A stretch of 64,000 nt of DNA from Lacrimispora xylanisolvens (GTDB taxonomy: Bacteria; Bacillota; Clostridia; Lachnospirales; Lachnospiraceae), in NCBI RefSeq assembly GCF_002934545.1, contig NZ_PTJA01000015.1, positions 1-64,000 of the forward strand. Reading direction: 5' to 3'. A program made the translations under genes and the position numbers. The stretch's first letter is position 1, and every line of letters starts with the position of its first letter. This document shows, piece by piece, positions 41,942 to 51,609 of this stretch. The notes under the pieces are model-generated. The model saw nothing but the letters and a program-made list of their open reading frames with translations. It did not search any database and was not told where the DNA came from.

Positions 41942-44083
41942 TCATCCCTGACTTTCAGTCGGAATAAACACCCTGCTTCCAGCCGGATCCAGCCTGCCAA
42001 GTTCCGCCCTGACATACAGGGATGCCTCCTCACAAAACTGCTCCTGACAGTTGATCAGGGTCTTACCTCTTTTATCCGGCTTCTCCCATGTTCCGTCCGG
42101 CTGCAGAATATGTGTCTTAACATTGTCCTCTAATTGTATTTTCAGGACATGCATAATTCGTTCCAACAGTCTCTCATCTTCCACAGGGAACATGATCTCC
42201 ACCCGCTTATCTAAGTTTCTTGGCATCCAGTCGGCACTTCCAAGATAAAGCTCCGGACTTCCGTCATTTTCAAAATAGAAGATTCTGGCATGTTCCAGAA
42301 AGTTACCTACAATGGAACGTACTGTTATTCTTTCACTTAAACCGGGAACACCGGCTTTTAAGCTGCAGATGCCTCTGACAATCAGCTGGATAGTCACTCC
42401 GGCGCAGGAAGCCTCGTACAGGGCAGCAATCACCTCTTTGTCGCACAGAGAGTTCATCTTGGCTATAATATGGGCTGGCTTTCCGGCCGCCGCATTCCTG
42501 GTTTCCCGACGGATCATCTTTAAAAATCTGGCTCGCAGCCAGATGGGTGCCACAACCAGTTTATTCCAGTGAAGAGGCTCCGAATATCCGGAAAGCATGT
42601 TAAATACTGCAGTTGCATCCTCTCCAATCTGAGGGTTGCAGGTCATCAGTCCTAAGTCTGTATAAAGCCTGGCAGTGGAATCATTATAATTTCCGGTACC
42701 CAGATGAACGTAACGGCGGATGCCATCCTCTTCCCGGCGCACCACCAAAGTTATTTTACTGTGAGTTTTTAGTCCTACCAGTCCATAAATTACGTGACAG
42801 CCGGCTTTTTCCAGTTTCTTTGCCCAGTTAATATTATTTTCCTCATCAAAACGGGCTTTCAGTTCCACCAGAACAGATACCTGTTTCCTGTTGTCCGCAG
42901 CTTCCAAAAGAGCGGCAATGATCGGAGAATTTCCACTGACCCGGTAAAGGGTTTGTTTAATTGCCAGTACCTCCGGGTCCTTTGCAGCGGTTTTTACAAA
43001 CTGTACCACAGGATCAAAGGTCTGGTAGGGGTGATGAAGAAGTATATCCCCCTTACGGATATTGGTAAAGATATCATCTTCATTCATCAGTTCAGGCACC
43101 TGCTGGGGAATGTAAGGGATTTCCTTTAAATAGTCAAAGCCATTCAGTCCGTACATCTTCATGAGAAAGGTTAAATCTAAGGGACCGGCAATCTCAAATA
43201 TATCACTGGAGCTTATATTTAATTCTCTCTTTAAGATCTTTAACAGGCGTTTATCTATTTTATCTTCCACTTCCAGACGGATCGCCTCGCCCCACTGACG
43301 TTTTTTAAGCTGCTTTTCTATTTCTTCCAAAAGATCAACTGCTTCTTCTTCGTCAATGGTCAGATCGGCATTTCTCATGACGCGAAATGGGTGGGTGGTG
43401 ACAACGTTGTAATTTAAAAACAGGCTTTCCATATTCCGTTCAATAATCTGTTCCAGAAGGATAAAGGACCGCTCCCCTGATTCATCGGCAGGAAGCTCCA
43501 CAATTCTTGGAAGAACACTGGGAACCTGAACCATGGCAAACTCAAGCTCCTCTTCGCCGCTTTTCTTTTTGAGAAGAGCCGCGATGTTTAACGATTTATT
43601 TCGAATCAGAGGAAATGGTCTGGAGGAGTCCACCGCCATTGGAGTCAGCACCGGATAAACATCCCGAATGAAATAGGTATCTGCAAACCTGCCCTCTGCT
43701 TCACTTAAATCTTCGTGACTGGAAATAACACGCAGCCCATTCTGCTTCAATGCAGGAAGAATGGAACGGTTATAGGTGGAATACTGCAAAGAAACAAGCT
43801 CATGAGTCTGTTCACTGATCTTCTCTAACTGCTCATCGGCTTTCATTCCTGCAATATCCGGTTTGGTGTATTTTGCATGAACCATATCCTTTAAGGAAGC
43901 CACACGCACCATATAAAATTCATCTAAGTTAGAAGCTGTTATGCTTAAAAATTTTAACCGTTCAAAAAGTGGCAGGTTTTTATCTCTTGCCTCGCTTAAT
44001 ACCCGGTAATCAAACTCGATCCAGCTCAGCTCTCGGTTTACATAATTATCCGGATTGTAATAAATATCACTTATGTCTGCCAT
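41942..44083 (-). CDS. ppk1: Polyphosphate kinase 1
   Basis: Reversibly polymerises the gamma-phosphate of ATP into polyphosphate at the membrane face. The 713-residue product has the PPK1 domain order: N-terminal helical domain (NRELSWIEFDYRVLSEARD, 15-33), a head domain, and two phospholipase D-like catalytic domains. The autophosphorylated histidine lies in GLKTHSKITLVVRR (about residue 441), and VHLGTGNYNDSTA follows near 462. LGSADWMPRNLDKRVE near 620 marks the second PLD-like domain. Its ATG shares one base with the ppx stop (TGATG), so the two are translationally coupled. Confidence 0.97.
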   Translation of the reverse strand: MADISDIYYNPDNYVNRELSWIEFDYRVLSEARDKNLPLFERLKFLSITASNLDEFYMVRVASLKDMVHAKYTKPDIAGMKADEQLEKISEQTHELVSLQYSTYNRSILPALKQNGLRVISSHEDLSEAEGRFADTYFIRDVYPVLTPMAVDSSRPFPLIRNKSLNIAALLKKKSGEEELEFAMVQVPSVLPRIVELPADESGERSFILLEQIIERNMESLFLNYNVVTTHPFRVMRNADLTIDEEEAVDLLEEIEKQLKKRQWGEAIRLEVEDKIDKRLLKILKRELNISSSDIFEIAGPLDLTFLMKMYGLNGFDYLKEIPYIPQQVPELMNEDDIFTNIRKGDILLHHPYQTFDPVVQFVKTAAKDPEVLAIKQTLYRVSGNSPIIAALLEAADNRKQVSVLVELKARFDEENNINWAKKLEKAGCHVIYGLVGLKTHSKITLVVRREEDGIRRYVHLGTGNYNDSTARLYTDLGLMTCNPQIGEDATAVFNMLSGYSEPLHWNKLVVAPIWLRARFLKMIRRETRNAAAGKPAHIIAKMNSLCDKEVIAALYEASCAGVTIQLIVRGICSLKAGVPGLSERITVRSIVGNFLEHARIFYFENDGSPELYLGSADWMPRNLDKRVEIMFPVEDERLLERIMHVLKIQLEDNVKTHILQPDGTWEKPDKRGKTLINCQEQFCEEASLYVRAELGRLDPAGSRVFIPTESQG

Positions 44084-45651
44084 CAGGATAACCTCCTCTT
44101 CTGCCTCAGTACAGGCCTGATACCAAATATCTCTTCAAAAAAATCTGCCTTCTGATTAAACGATATTGCTTCCAGTGTCATATCTCCTTCATAAGAAGTG
44201 GTTACCACAAGCTTCCCTTCCTTAACATTCATCCGGCTGTCTGATAATTTCTGTTTGTGGCTGCGGTCCATGGAATTGGCAAGCCTTAATATGGCTGTCA
44301 GCTTTGCGATTAATATGGTAATATCCTCATGAGACAACTCTCCCTTTGTATTGCGGAATAATTCCTCATTGAGCTGCACCCGGTTGTAATCAAATTCCAG
44401 ACCGTTGTACCGTACCACATTGGCAATAATTTCCCGCTCCATATGGGACAGTCCAATTATTTCGGTTGACATAATAATACTGTAAGCGGACTCACTTGGC
44501 TTTCTCATGCTGATAAATTTGCCGCATGCATGTAAAATGGCAGCAATCTGTAAAAGAAGCCGCTCCCGCTTGCCCATACCGTGATACTTCTTCATACTGT
44601 CAAAAATTCCTAGTACATACTTTTCCATGCAAACGGTATGAGGACCATGACACTTATAACGCTTTGCCATGTTCCTGGATGCGGCCAGAATATCCTCAGA
44701 AAAATCATGATGAAACTTCACTGTCCTGGCTTCTTCTGCGTATTCTGCAGCAATGCTGTCACATAAGCGGATTCCTGGTATCCAGAACATCTCAGCTCCG
44801 GTCAGTTCCAATACACGTTTAAAAATAATGGCGGCTGGCACTAAAAGAGCGGCGTATTCTGCATTGACACCAAACCGGTCCTGAATCTGGTCAAGAGACA
44901 TGAACTTGATCTTTTCATAAAAATTAATAAATTCTTCTGCAGTGATCCACTCTACCGGCTTTCCGCCATGGCTTTCTCTTGAAAGATAAAGGATACTCTC
45001 CCCGATTCCGATGAGATTTTTAATCTCACGGTCTCTTAAATAAACCTTGCGGAAGGTATTTAACTCATTGTCAACCATCTCTTCGATCAAGGTATTCTGC
45101 ATCTGGGTATTCACCTGCATATCGCCCATCATCTCACGGATCCTCAATACTCCAAGCATCAGGTTCTGGGTGGATATCAGAGCGTCCTTATCAAATAAGG
45201 ATACCTGCATACTGCCAAATCCCACATCTACGATGGCAGTTCCTTTTTGTATGATTTTATTAAATTCCGCATCTTTCGAAGCGATTGCCTTGTAACTGAT
45301 AAAACGCTGCTCGGAATTACTGATAATCTGGACCTCAATGCCGGTTCTTACCCGAATCTGATCCAGTACGATCTGACTGTTTTTTGCTTCCCGAAGTGCG
45401 CTGGTCGCATAGGCACGGTATCCTGTGACTTTATAGGACTGCATAATATCAGCAAAGTCTTCAATTACCTTACACATTTCGTCTACTAATTCGTAGCGGA
45501 TTTTTCCGTTCTTATAGGTGTCCCTACCAAGGGCGATGACATGGCGGACATGATCAATCTTGCGGATTCCTGTTTTAGGGGAAATCTCATAGATGCCAAG
45601 TTCAAGTTCAAATGATCCCACATCAATAGCGGCAAATAATCTGATTGCCAT
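44083..45651 (-). CDS. ppx: Exopolyphosphatase / Ppx-GppA phosphatase with HD domain
   Basis: Hydrolyses terminal phosphates of polyphosphate, possibly also pppGpp. The 522-residue product has two actin/Hsp70-like ATPase-fold halves (about 1-310; FAAIDVGSFELELGIYEI start, ATSALREAKNS near 113, AIVDVGFGSMQVSL near 143) and a C-terminal HD-type helical domain (about 320-515; LLQIAAILHACGKFI). Replacement of the usual SxE loop residues was not examined in detail. The start is ATG 45651, 6 bases after GAGGAGG. Coupling to ppk1 suggests balanced synthesis and degradation of polyphosphate. Confidence 0.93.
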   Translation of the reverse strand: MAIRLFAAIDVGSFELELGIYEISPKTGIRKIDHVRHVIALGRDTYKNGKIRYELVDEMCKVIEDFADIMQSYKVTGYRAYATSALREAKNSQIVLDQIRVRTGIEVQIISNSEQRFISYKAIASKDAEFNKIIQKGTAIVDVGFGSMQVSLFDKDALISTQNLMLGVLRIREMMGDMQVNTQMQNTLIEEMVDNELNTFRKVYLRDREIKNLIGIGESILYLSRESHGGKPVEWITAEEFINFYEKIKFMSLDQIQDRFGVNAEYAALLVPAAIIFKRVLELTGAEMFWIPGIRLCDSIAAEYAEEARTVKFHHDFSEDILAASRNMAKRYKCHGPHTVCMEKYVLGIFDSMKKYHGMGKRERLLLQIAAILHACGKFISMRKPSESAYSIIMSTEIIGLSHMEREIIANVVRYNGLEFDYNRVQLNEELFRNTKGELSHEDITILIAKLTAILRLANSMDRSHKQKLSDSRMNVKEGKLVVTTSYEGDMTLEAISFNQKADFFEEIFGIRPVLRQKRRLS

Positions 45652-45748
45652 ACTTGTCCTCCTCACTGCCCTCTACAGGACAGTTTTTTACTATTCTACC
45701 TTATTTTATTTCCTTTTGTGTCAAATATCGGTAAAATTTGCAAAAAGA

Positions 45749-47032
45749 TTAATTATTTTTCTCTTTTGCCAAAAGATAGGTAATAAACTGGCTTGCTGTT
45801 CTTCCAGATAAACCGCCATGGTTCAGTTCCCATATATTTGCTTTTTGATAAAGTTCCTCTATGGGCATGGAAATCTGGCTGCGGGCTGCCAGCTGCTTTA
45901 CAATCTCTTTAAATTCAGCCGGGTCCGGAGCACCATAATAAATGGTTACACCAAATCGTGCCACAAGGGAAAGCTTCTCCTGGACGGTATCATTATTATG
46001 TAATTCATCATCCAGTTGTCTCTTATCGCTGAATTTTTCACGAATTAAATGACGGCGGTTTGAGGTTGCATAAATCAAAACATTGCCAGGCTTCTTTGCA
46101 AGCCCGCCCTCGATAATCGCCTTTAAATATTTATATTCCAGTTCCGAATCCTCAAAAGATAAATCATCCATATAGATGATAAACTTATAATTTCTGTCTT
46201 TGATTTGTTCCTGTAATTTAGAAAGTGTATGAAACTGGTGCTTATATACTTCTATAATCCTCAGACCTCTATCATAATATTCATTTAAAATAGCTTTGAT
46301 ACTTGAAGATTTTCCGGTTCCGCTGTCGCCAAACAAGAGAACGTTATTGGCCGCCTTCCCATCTAAGAATGCTTCCGTGTTCTCAATCAGCTTCTCCTTC
46401 TGCCTTTCATATCCCACTAATTCATTGAGATATATGTGATCCATGTTGGTAATGGGAATGATCTGAGGTTCCTGATCTGTCTCCTCCACACGAAATGCCT
46501 TATTCAGACCGAATTTTCCCACGCCGAAATTCTTATAGAATAAGGTTATTATTTCTCCGAAAGCTTTCACGTCCCGGGCTTCCTTTAACTCCACTGCGAG
46601 CGTTACGATCTGATCACGGATTCGTCCGTTATAAATTTTACTATTGCCATTATTGGTGTGGTAATCAGAAAGGGCGGACCAGATTCCCTCTTCTTCTCCG
46701 CAGTCCAATGCCCGTATGTCCTGATCAAACAACTCCTTCATAATCTTAAAATCATGGGCAGCCATCTGATTTAAGGTTCCCTGAATGGGACCTGTTATTT
46801 CACAGGAGGTACTGTAAGCGTTTTCGTGATCTGCCAGGCATAATGCTAAAAAACAATGCCAGAGATTCCCCTCAAAGCCATAAGATGCTGCCAGCTCGAT
46901 AAGCTGACCGGCACAGGCGCAGGATTCCGGCATTGTTTCTGTATGTTTCTCCTGAATAAGAGTCAGCTGTTTTAACATCTGGTCAAAAAGTTTCTGATAT
47001 TTTAAATCGCGGTATAAAATCAGTTCATTCAC
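45749..47032 (-). CDS. DUF815 AAA+ ATPase
   Basis: The 427-residue product has a helical N-terminal half (about 1-190) without a known domain, then an AAA ATPase of the DUF815 family: Walker A FGDSGTGKSSSIKA near residue 233, Walker B FIIYMDDLSFED near 285, sensor-1 LIYATSNRRHLIRE near 320, and a C-terminal lid region ending SGRTASQFITYLL. DUF815 ATPases are conserved in many bacteria with no assigned role. There is no signal peptide; cytosolic. It lies 97 bases upstream of ppx and 66 bases downstream of pheA on the same strand. Confidence 0.9.
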   Translation of the reverse strand: MNELILYRDLKYQKLFDQMLKQLTLIQEKHTETMPESCACAGQLIELAASYGFEGNLWHCFLALCLADHENAYSTSCEITGPIQGTLNQMAAHDFKIMKELFDQDIRALDCGEEEGIWSALSDYHTNNGNSKIYNGRIRDQIVTLAVELKEARDVKAFGEIITLFYKNFGVGKFGLNKAFRVEETDQEPQIIPITNMDHIYLNELVGYERQKEKLIENTEAFLDGKAANNVLLFGDSGTGKSSSIKAILNEYYDRGLRIIEVYKHQFHTLSKLQEQIKDRNYKFIIYMDDLSFEDSELEYKYLKAIIEGGLAKKPGNVLIYATSNRRHLIREKFSDKRQLDDELHNNDTVQEKLSLVARFGVTIYYGAPDPAEFKEIVKQLAARSQISMPIEELYQKANIWELNHGGLSGRTASQFITYLLAKEKNN

Positions 47033-47098
47033 GTTCTTTGTTCCTCCCTGTGTAAACGGAAGTCCGGCCTTAATACAGGCCGAACCTCTCTGAATTAC

Positions 47099-48235
47099 TT
47101 AATAATTTCCCAGGACTCTCATATTGCGTCCCTCTTCTAAAATCCCCTTCAGAGCATTCTGAATGGAACATTCACTTAAATTCCCTTCCATATCTACAAA
47201 GAATCGGTATTCCCAGTTTCTTCCCGGAATGGGTCTTGACTCAATCATAATCATGCTGACTCCGTTATAAATCATATTGCTCAGCATGTTGTAAAGAGTA
47301 CCGCTCTTATGAGGCAGTTCAAAGCTGATGCTGATTTTTTGTGCTTCCTCCCGGTAGATTTTTTTATTTGACAGGATAATAAACCGGGTGGTATTGGACT
47401 TATTATGATTGATGGAAGAATTAAGAACCTTCAGTCCATAAAGTCTGGCAGCGGTTTCACTGGCCACAGCAGCCTGAGTGGGATCTCCTTCTTCTATAAT
47501 CTTTTTAGCAGCAGCCGCGGTATTCTCCACACTGATCTGCTTCCAGTTCCTGTTGGCATTTAAAAATTCTGAGCACTGCATCAGTGCCTGTGGGTGGCTG
47601 AATACAGTACGGATCTCTTCCGGTCTTGAATCTTTCAGCCCTAACAGCGCATGATTCACAGTTAAAAATGTCTCAGCCACTATATAATTGTTGTATTTCA
47701 TCAGCAGATCATAGTTGTCGATCACAGCACCCACAGAGGAGTTTTCAATGGGAAGAACCGCATAATCTGCACGTCCTGACTCCACTTCCTTCATGGCATC
47801 CTCAAAGGTAACAACATGATAACAGCTGATATCCGTTCCGAAATACTGGAGTGTGGCAGCGTGACCGTATGCACCCTCAACTCCCTGATAAACCACTCTT
47901 ACCCCATCTGTAGGAATACTTTTTACTGGTTGAAAGGTGTCTTCCCCTTTCATTCCGTGCTCCGCCATCAGCTTGTACTGATAATGGCGGCTGATGGTCA
48001 TCATCTGAGTAAACAGTTCACTGACAGCCTGTTTCATAAATGCATCTTCCACCATTCCAGTTACGGAATCAATTTTCTGCGTTTCCCGTTCCTTATCATA
48101 AACAGGCTTTCCGGTTTCAATCTTAAATTCAGCCACCTCGCCGCTCAGTCTCATCCTTTTTTCAAACAGTTCCACAATTTCACGGTCAATGCTGTCCAGC
48201 TGTCCTCTGATCTCAAGCAAGTCTAATTTTTTCAT
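47099..48235 (-). CDS. pheA: Bifunctional chorismate mutase / prephenate dehydratase
   Basis: Makes phenylpyruvate from chorismate in phenylalanine synthesis. The 378-residue product has a type II chorismate mutase domain (about 1-90; LRGQLDSIDREIVELFEKRM), a prephenate dehydratase domain (about 112-287; VVYQGVEGAYGHAAT, then the diagnostic NTTRFIIL near 285) and a C-terminal ACT regulatory domain (about 300-378; ELPHKSGTLYNML, the ESRP motif in MIMIESRPIPGRNWEY). The length is normal for P-proteins. Feedback inhibition by phenylalanine through ACT is expected. Confidence 0.97.
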   Translation of the reverse strand: MKKLDLLEIRGQLDSIDREIVELFEKRMRLSGEVAEFKIETGKPVYDKERETQKIDSVTGMVEDAFMKQAVSELFTQMMTISRHYQYKLMAEHGMKGEDTFQPVKSIPTDGVRVVYQGVEGAYGHAATLQYFGTDISCYHVVTFEDAMKEVESGRADYAVLPIENSSVGAVIDNYDLLMKYNNYIVAETFLTVNHALLGLKDSRPEEIRTVFSHPQALMQCSEFLNANRNWKQISVENTAAAAKKIIEEGDPTQAAVASETAARLYGLKVLNSSINHNKSNTTRFIILSNKKIYREEAQKISISFELPHKSGTLYNMLSNMIYNGVSMIMIESRPIPGRNWEYRFFVDMEGNLSECSIQNALKGILEEGRNMRVLGNY

Positions 48236-48269
48236 ATGTCCATTCCTCTGCCTTATCTGTTGGTCTTCT

Positions 48270-49028
48270 TTACCGGCCAGTCAGCTTTCCCTGAAGGGAA
48301 AGTTCTTCTTCCAGCATACTCTCAATCTGTTTTTTTACATAAGCACCGGGGAATTTTTTAGATTCCGGCTCCAGCTCTTTCACCAGGAACGGCTCTCCAA
48401 ATTCAATGGTTACTTTTGAAGACCGGATAAATGGCAGGTGCTTCTCAAATACTTCTGCCGTTCCGGTTATGGCTACCGGAACCACCGGACAGCCGCTTCT
48501 TTCTGCTATTTTCAAGCTGCCTTCTTTAAAAGGAAGAAGTTCCATTATATCATCATTTGTGTTCCTGGTTCCTTCCGGAAAAATCCAGACAGAGACTCCG
48601 TTTTTCACCTGCTCGATTCCCTGGAGAATGGTTTTTAACCCTTCTTTTACATTCTTTCTGTCTAAAAACAGACAGTTTACATGCTTCATCCAGCCGGAGA
48701 GCAGCGGAATTTTTTCCATCTCTTTTTTAGCCACAAATCCCACCAGACCAGGAACTGTGGTATAGCCAACAAGAATATCAAAATAACTTCTATGATTTCC
48801 CACATACAGAACTGCCTGGTCAACTGGTATCTTTTCTTTTCCTTTTACTGTAATTTTAACTCCTGCAAAAAACAGGATAATCTTAAAGATCCACCGGACG
48901 TTAGATATACTTCGCTCATCGCTTGCACGAAGATTCTTTTTACCAGACATGTTCTCAAAAATCAGAACCGGGATGCTTAAGATCAGATAAAATATAACGG
49001 ATGCTGCTACAAGAATAAATCGAATCAT
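48270..49028 (-). CDS. plsC: 1-acyl-sn-glycerol-3-phosphate acyltransferase
   Basis: Acylates lysophosphatidic acid to phosphatidic acid at the membrane. The 252-residue product starts with a hydrophobic helix (about 2-24). It then carries the catalytic NHxxxxD motif in GNHRSYFDILVG near residue 73, the acceptor site WIFPEGTRN near 145 and PVVPVAITGT near 183. The start is ATG 49028, 9 bases after GGAGG; the in-frame ATG at 49049 precedes the ribosome site. It lies 34 bases upstream of pheA. Confidence 0.94.
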   Translation of the reverse strand: MIRFILVAASVIFYLILSIPVLIFENMSGKKNLRASDERSISNVRWIFKIILFFAGVKITVKGKEKIPVDQAVLYVGNHRSYFDILVGYTTVPGLVGFVAKKEMEKIPLLSGWMKHVNCLFLDRKNVKEGLKTILQGIEQVKNGVSVWIFPEGTRNTNDDIMELLPFKEGSLKIAERSGCPVVPVAITGTAEVFEKHLPFIRSSKVTIEFGEPFLVKELEPESKKFPGAYVKKQIESMLEEELSLQGKLTGR

Positions 49029-49082
49029 TGGTCTAATCCTCCATTCCATCTATTATATAGAATGGACTCTTTAATTACAATA

Positions 49083-49553
49083 CTACCTGCCTTTCTTTTT
49101 TGTAATTTGTTCGAACAATAATCCCGTAGCAAACCACAGCGGTGCAAAATCCAAACGGATCAGGCCGTCAATGTTGGTGCTCCTGCCGGTATAATCCCAT
49201 GGGCAGATCCCCCTGCCGCGTAAAAGTGTTCCGGAGAAATACTCTGCCACGAAAATCAGCACCATATAAAGGAATCCATGACGAATGGCAATATCCGTTC
49301 GGGCAACAGCCAGACCGGATCTGGGATTGACCCAGTGGTCAATCATCATTCCAATGGGTGCCAGAAATGCTCCGCATCCATAAATAGGAAACATAAGAAG
49401 AGATGTCTGACCCATCAGACGCCAGTCATGACGTAAGAAGGAGTCTGTTGCAGTAAACATTACTTCCAGGCACCAGCCTGTAACCCCGCATTTACAAAAA
49501 TTTAAGGGTAACTCTTTTAAGTTTAATTGTGATAGTATCTTCATAAGCATCAT
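49083..49553 (-). CDS. PF06541 membrane protein (putative ABC transporter permease-like)
   Basis: The 156-residue product belongs to the ABC_trans_CmpB (PF06541) family, a group of small membrane proteins common in Clostridia and labelled putative ABC permeases without experimental support. It has four hydrophobic segments (about 22-35, 48-70, 92-112 and 135-150), the family residues GWCLEVMF near 26 and the closing GRGICPWDYTG, then LIRLDFAPLWFATGLLFE. The first helix is unusually polar (NFCKCGVTGW). No strong ribosome site precedes ATG 49553 or ATG 49544, so the exact start is uncertain. No ATPase gene is adjacent. Confidence 0.78.
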   Translation of the reverse strand: MMLMKILSQLNLKELPLNFCKCGVTGWCLEVMFTATDSFLRHDWRLMGQTSLLMFPIYGCGAFLAPIGMMIDHWVNPRSGLAVARTDIAIRHGFLYMVLIFVAEYFSGTLLRGRGICPWDYTGRSTNIDGLIRLDFAPLWFATGLLFEQITKKKGR

Positions 49554-49597
49554 TATGTGCCGGACATGGAGATATTATGTTGTGCTGTAAAAGAATT

Positions 49598-51109
49598 CTA
49601 TAAAAGAGGGGAGAGAAGTCTGCTGCCCTGTTCCTTGATCCGAATGAAGATACTTCTGGCTTCATATCTCTCTGGTGTAATCTCTTCACATACCTTTAAA
49701 TCTTCCAGGAATAACTCTTCTAATTTTCTGGTAGTCTCTTCATCATAGATCACTGCATTGACTTCAAAGTTCAGTTCAAAGCTGCGGATATCCATATTGG
49801 CAGTCCCATAGGAACTGACTTTTCCGTCTGTCATCACTCCCTTTGAATGAAGAAATCCATTTTCATAGGTATAGCATCTGGCACCTTCAGACAACAGATC
49901 TCCCACGTAGGAATAGGTAGCCCAGTAAACAAAGGGATGATCCGGTTTGCATGGTATCATGAGCCTGACATCCACGCCTGACCTGGCAGCCACCCTGAGG
50001 GCAGAAAGGACTGCATCATCGGGTACAAAATAAGGAGTCTGTATATAGATATGATGCTTTGCTTTTGAGAACAGCCGGATATAATTATCCCGGATCTGTC
50101 TGCTTCTGGCGTCAGGACCACTTGCAATAATCTGAATTCCCAGTTTTTTTTCTATCTGATTGATATCCACTACTCCCATATTATAAAGACAGGCTCCATC
50201 CTCGTCTTCACAGAAGTAAGTCATATTTTTAAATAAGTTTTCCCCAACTGCATAATTCCAGTCCAGAGCAAAACGAATCTGAAGGCTTAAAACAGATCCA
50301 CCCTGAAGTTTTAAATGGGTATCCCTCCAGTAACCAAACTTAGGGTCTTTGGAAATATATTCCCTTCCGATGTTGAATCCGCCCACATAACCAATCCGGT
50401 TATCGATAACAACAATTTTCCTGTGATTTCTATAGTTAATACGCAGGTGCAGCCTTCCAAGCACTGGCGGGAAGAAGATACCAACCTTAACACCGCTTTC
50501 CTTTAATAAGTCCCATTTTGATTTGCGCATGAACCTTCCACCCATACCGTCACAGAGAATCCGGACTTCTACACCGGCCTTTGCCCGTTCAATTAATATG
50601 GGGATAATGGAGTCAAACAGTTCATCATTCTTAATAATATAATACTGCAGATGGATAAACCGGCTTGCTTTTGAAAGTTCTTCCCTGAGATCCTGGAACT
50701 TTTTCTCTCCATCGGTAAAAATTTCAACGGTATTATCAACGGTGAGAACAGAACCTGAGGTTTCTAAATTGTACATGACCAGATCGGAATAATCCCTTGC
50801 AAGGGAAGAATCCAGCCCGATATCATGACTTTTTAAAAACTCCTCCTGATTTCTGGCAGAGTAACGCATCCGGTCCTCCACTTCCTTAACCCGGAACATC
50901 TTGCCTTTTCTCATATCCTGCCCAAGTATAAGATAAAAGAGAAATCCGAATACGGGAATAAAATATAACGCTAACAGCCAGGTCCAGACTGCTTTTGGAT
51001 CCCTCCTTTGAAAAAAAACAATGATAACAGAAAGAATCAGGTTTATATAGATTAAATGATCCATGAGCCATTTCCAGACTGCTATGCTCTGATTCCAGAC
51101 AGATTCCAT
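49598..51109 (-). CDS. cls: Cardiolipin synthase
   Basis: Condenses phosphatidylglycerol to cardiolipin at the membrane. The 503-residue product has two N-terminal transmembrane helices (about 17-34 and 45-65, with the PLDc_N motif PKAVWTWLLALYFIPVFGFL between) and two HxKxxxxD phospholipase D motifs: NHRKIVVIDNRIGYVGG near residue 235 and LHSKGVMTDGKVSSYGTAN near 417. The start is ATG 51109, 8 bases after AAAGGAGG; the frame to 51145 includes that ribosome site. With plsC nearby it forms a small phospholipid group. Confidence 0.96.
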   Translation of the reverse strand: MESVWNQSIAVWKWLMDHLIYINLILSVIIVFFQRRDPKAVWTWLLALYFIPVFGFLFYLILGQDMRKGKMFRVKEVEDRMRYSARNQEEFLKSHDIGLDSSLARDYSDLVMYNLETSGSVLTVDNTVEIFTDGEKKFQDLREELSKASRFIHLQYYIIKNDELFDSIIPILIERAKAGVEVRILCDGMGGRFMRKSKWDLLKESGVKVGIFFPPVLGRLHLRINYRNHRKIVVIDNRIGYVGGFNIGREYISKDPKFGYWRDTHLKLQGGSVLSLQIRFALDWNYAVGENLFKNMTYFCEDEDGACLYNMGVVDINQIEKKLGIQIIASGPDARSRQIRDNYIRLFSKAKHHIYIQTPYFVPDDAVLSALRVAARSGVDVRLMIPCKPDHPFVYWATYSYVGDLLSEGARCYTYENGFLHSKGVMTDGKVSSYGTANMDIRSFELNFEVNAVIYDEETTRKLEELFLEDLKVCEEITPERYEARSIFIRIKEQGSRLLSPLL

Positions 51110-51255
51110 ATTAAATCCCTCCTTTCTCTTTCTAACCGGTTTCATCGTTTCAAGTATTTTATACTTTCTACATGAAACAGTTTTCCTATTTTCTTCTCTT
51201 TCATTCTAATAATTTTATGGTGTGACTCCTGCAAATAGTCTCAAATCTATTTTCC

Positions 51256-51289
51256 AAAAAGGGTCCCCGCAGCTGCGACGACCCTTTTG
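51256..51289 (-). terminator. Terminator of the DUF4250 gene
   Basis: On the minus strand AAAAGGGTC and GGACCCTTTTT arms (51288-51280 and 51266-51256) surround a small G+C-rich inner palindrome and end in a T-run. Confidence 0.85.
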
Positions 51290-51301
51290 TATCCACTTCA
51301 T

Positions 51302-51481
51302 TTACAAAAACTGATTTTTCTCATTGTCGTACCGGTAATCAATGGAGGCCAGTGACTTTACAATCTCTTCTTCCTCGATTCCCAGGCTCAGACAGCACTC
51401 ACTTAAAGATGGATAATAATCTCTCAGCTGAGTATTCATGTAACTGAGCAGCATAACCGGATCTTTGGGTATATTAGCCAT
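51302..51481 (-). CDS. DUF4250 family small protein, 59 aa
   Basis: A 59-residue protein with the DUF4250 pattern: it starts MANIPKDPVMLLSYMNTQLR, with DYYPSLSECC next, and ends in DYRYDNEKNQF. The family is restricted largely to Clostridia, and its function is unknown. It is probably a small helical cytosolic protein; the fold resembles a helix-turn-helix in length only. AGGAGATAATAGA precedes ATG 51481, and its own terminator follows, so it is monocistronic. It falls below a 60-residue cut-off. Confidence 0.9.
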   Translation of the reverse strand: MANIPKDPVMLLSYMNTQLRDYYPSLSECCLSLGIEEEEIVKSLASIDYRYDNEKNQFL

Positions 51482-51609
51482 TCTATTATCTCCTGTAACT
51501 GTTTGTCCCTCATTTTAGCATAGATTTCTTTTATTTTCAAGAAATGACCTGTACGAATGGAAAAAGAAATGCTACAATCAGGTTCATAATCCATCAGGAG
51601 GTACTTCAA

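Noticed and set aside
47055-47090. Hairpin between pheA and the DUF815 gene
   Set aside because: CGGCCT/AGGCCG can pair, but no T-run follows on the minus strand, so I do not call it a terminator.
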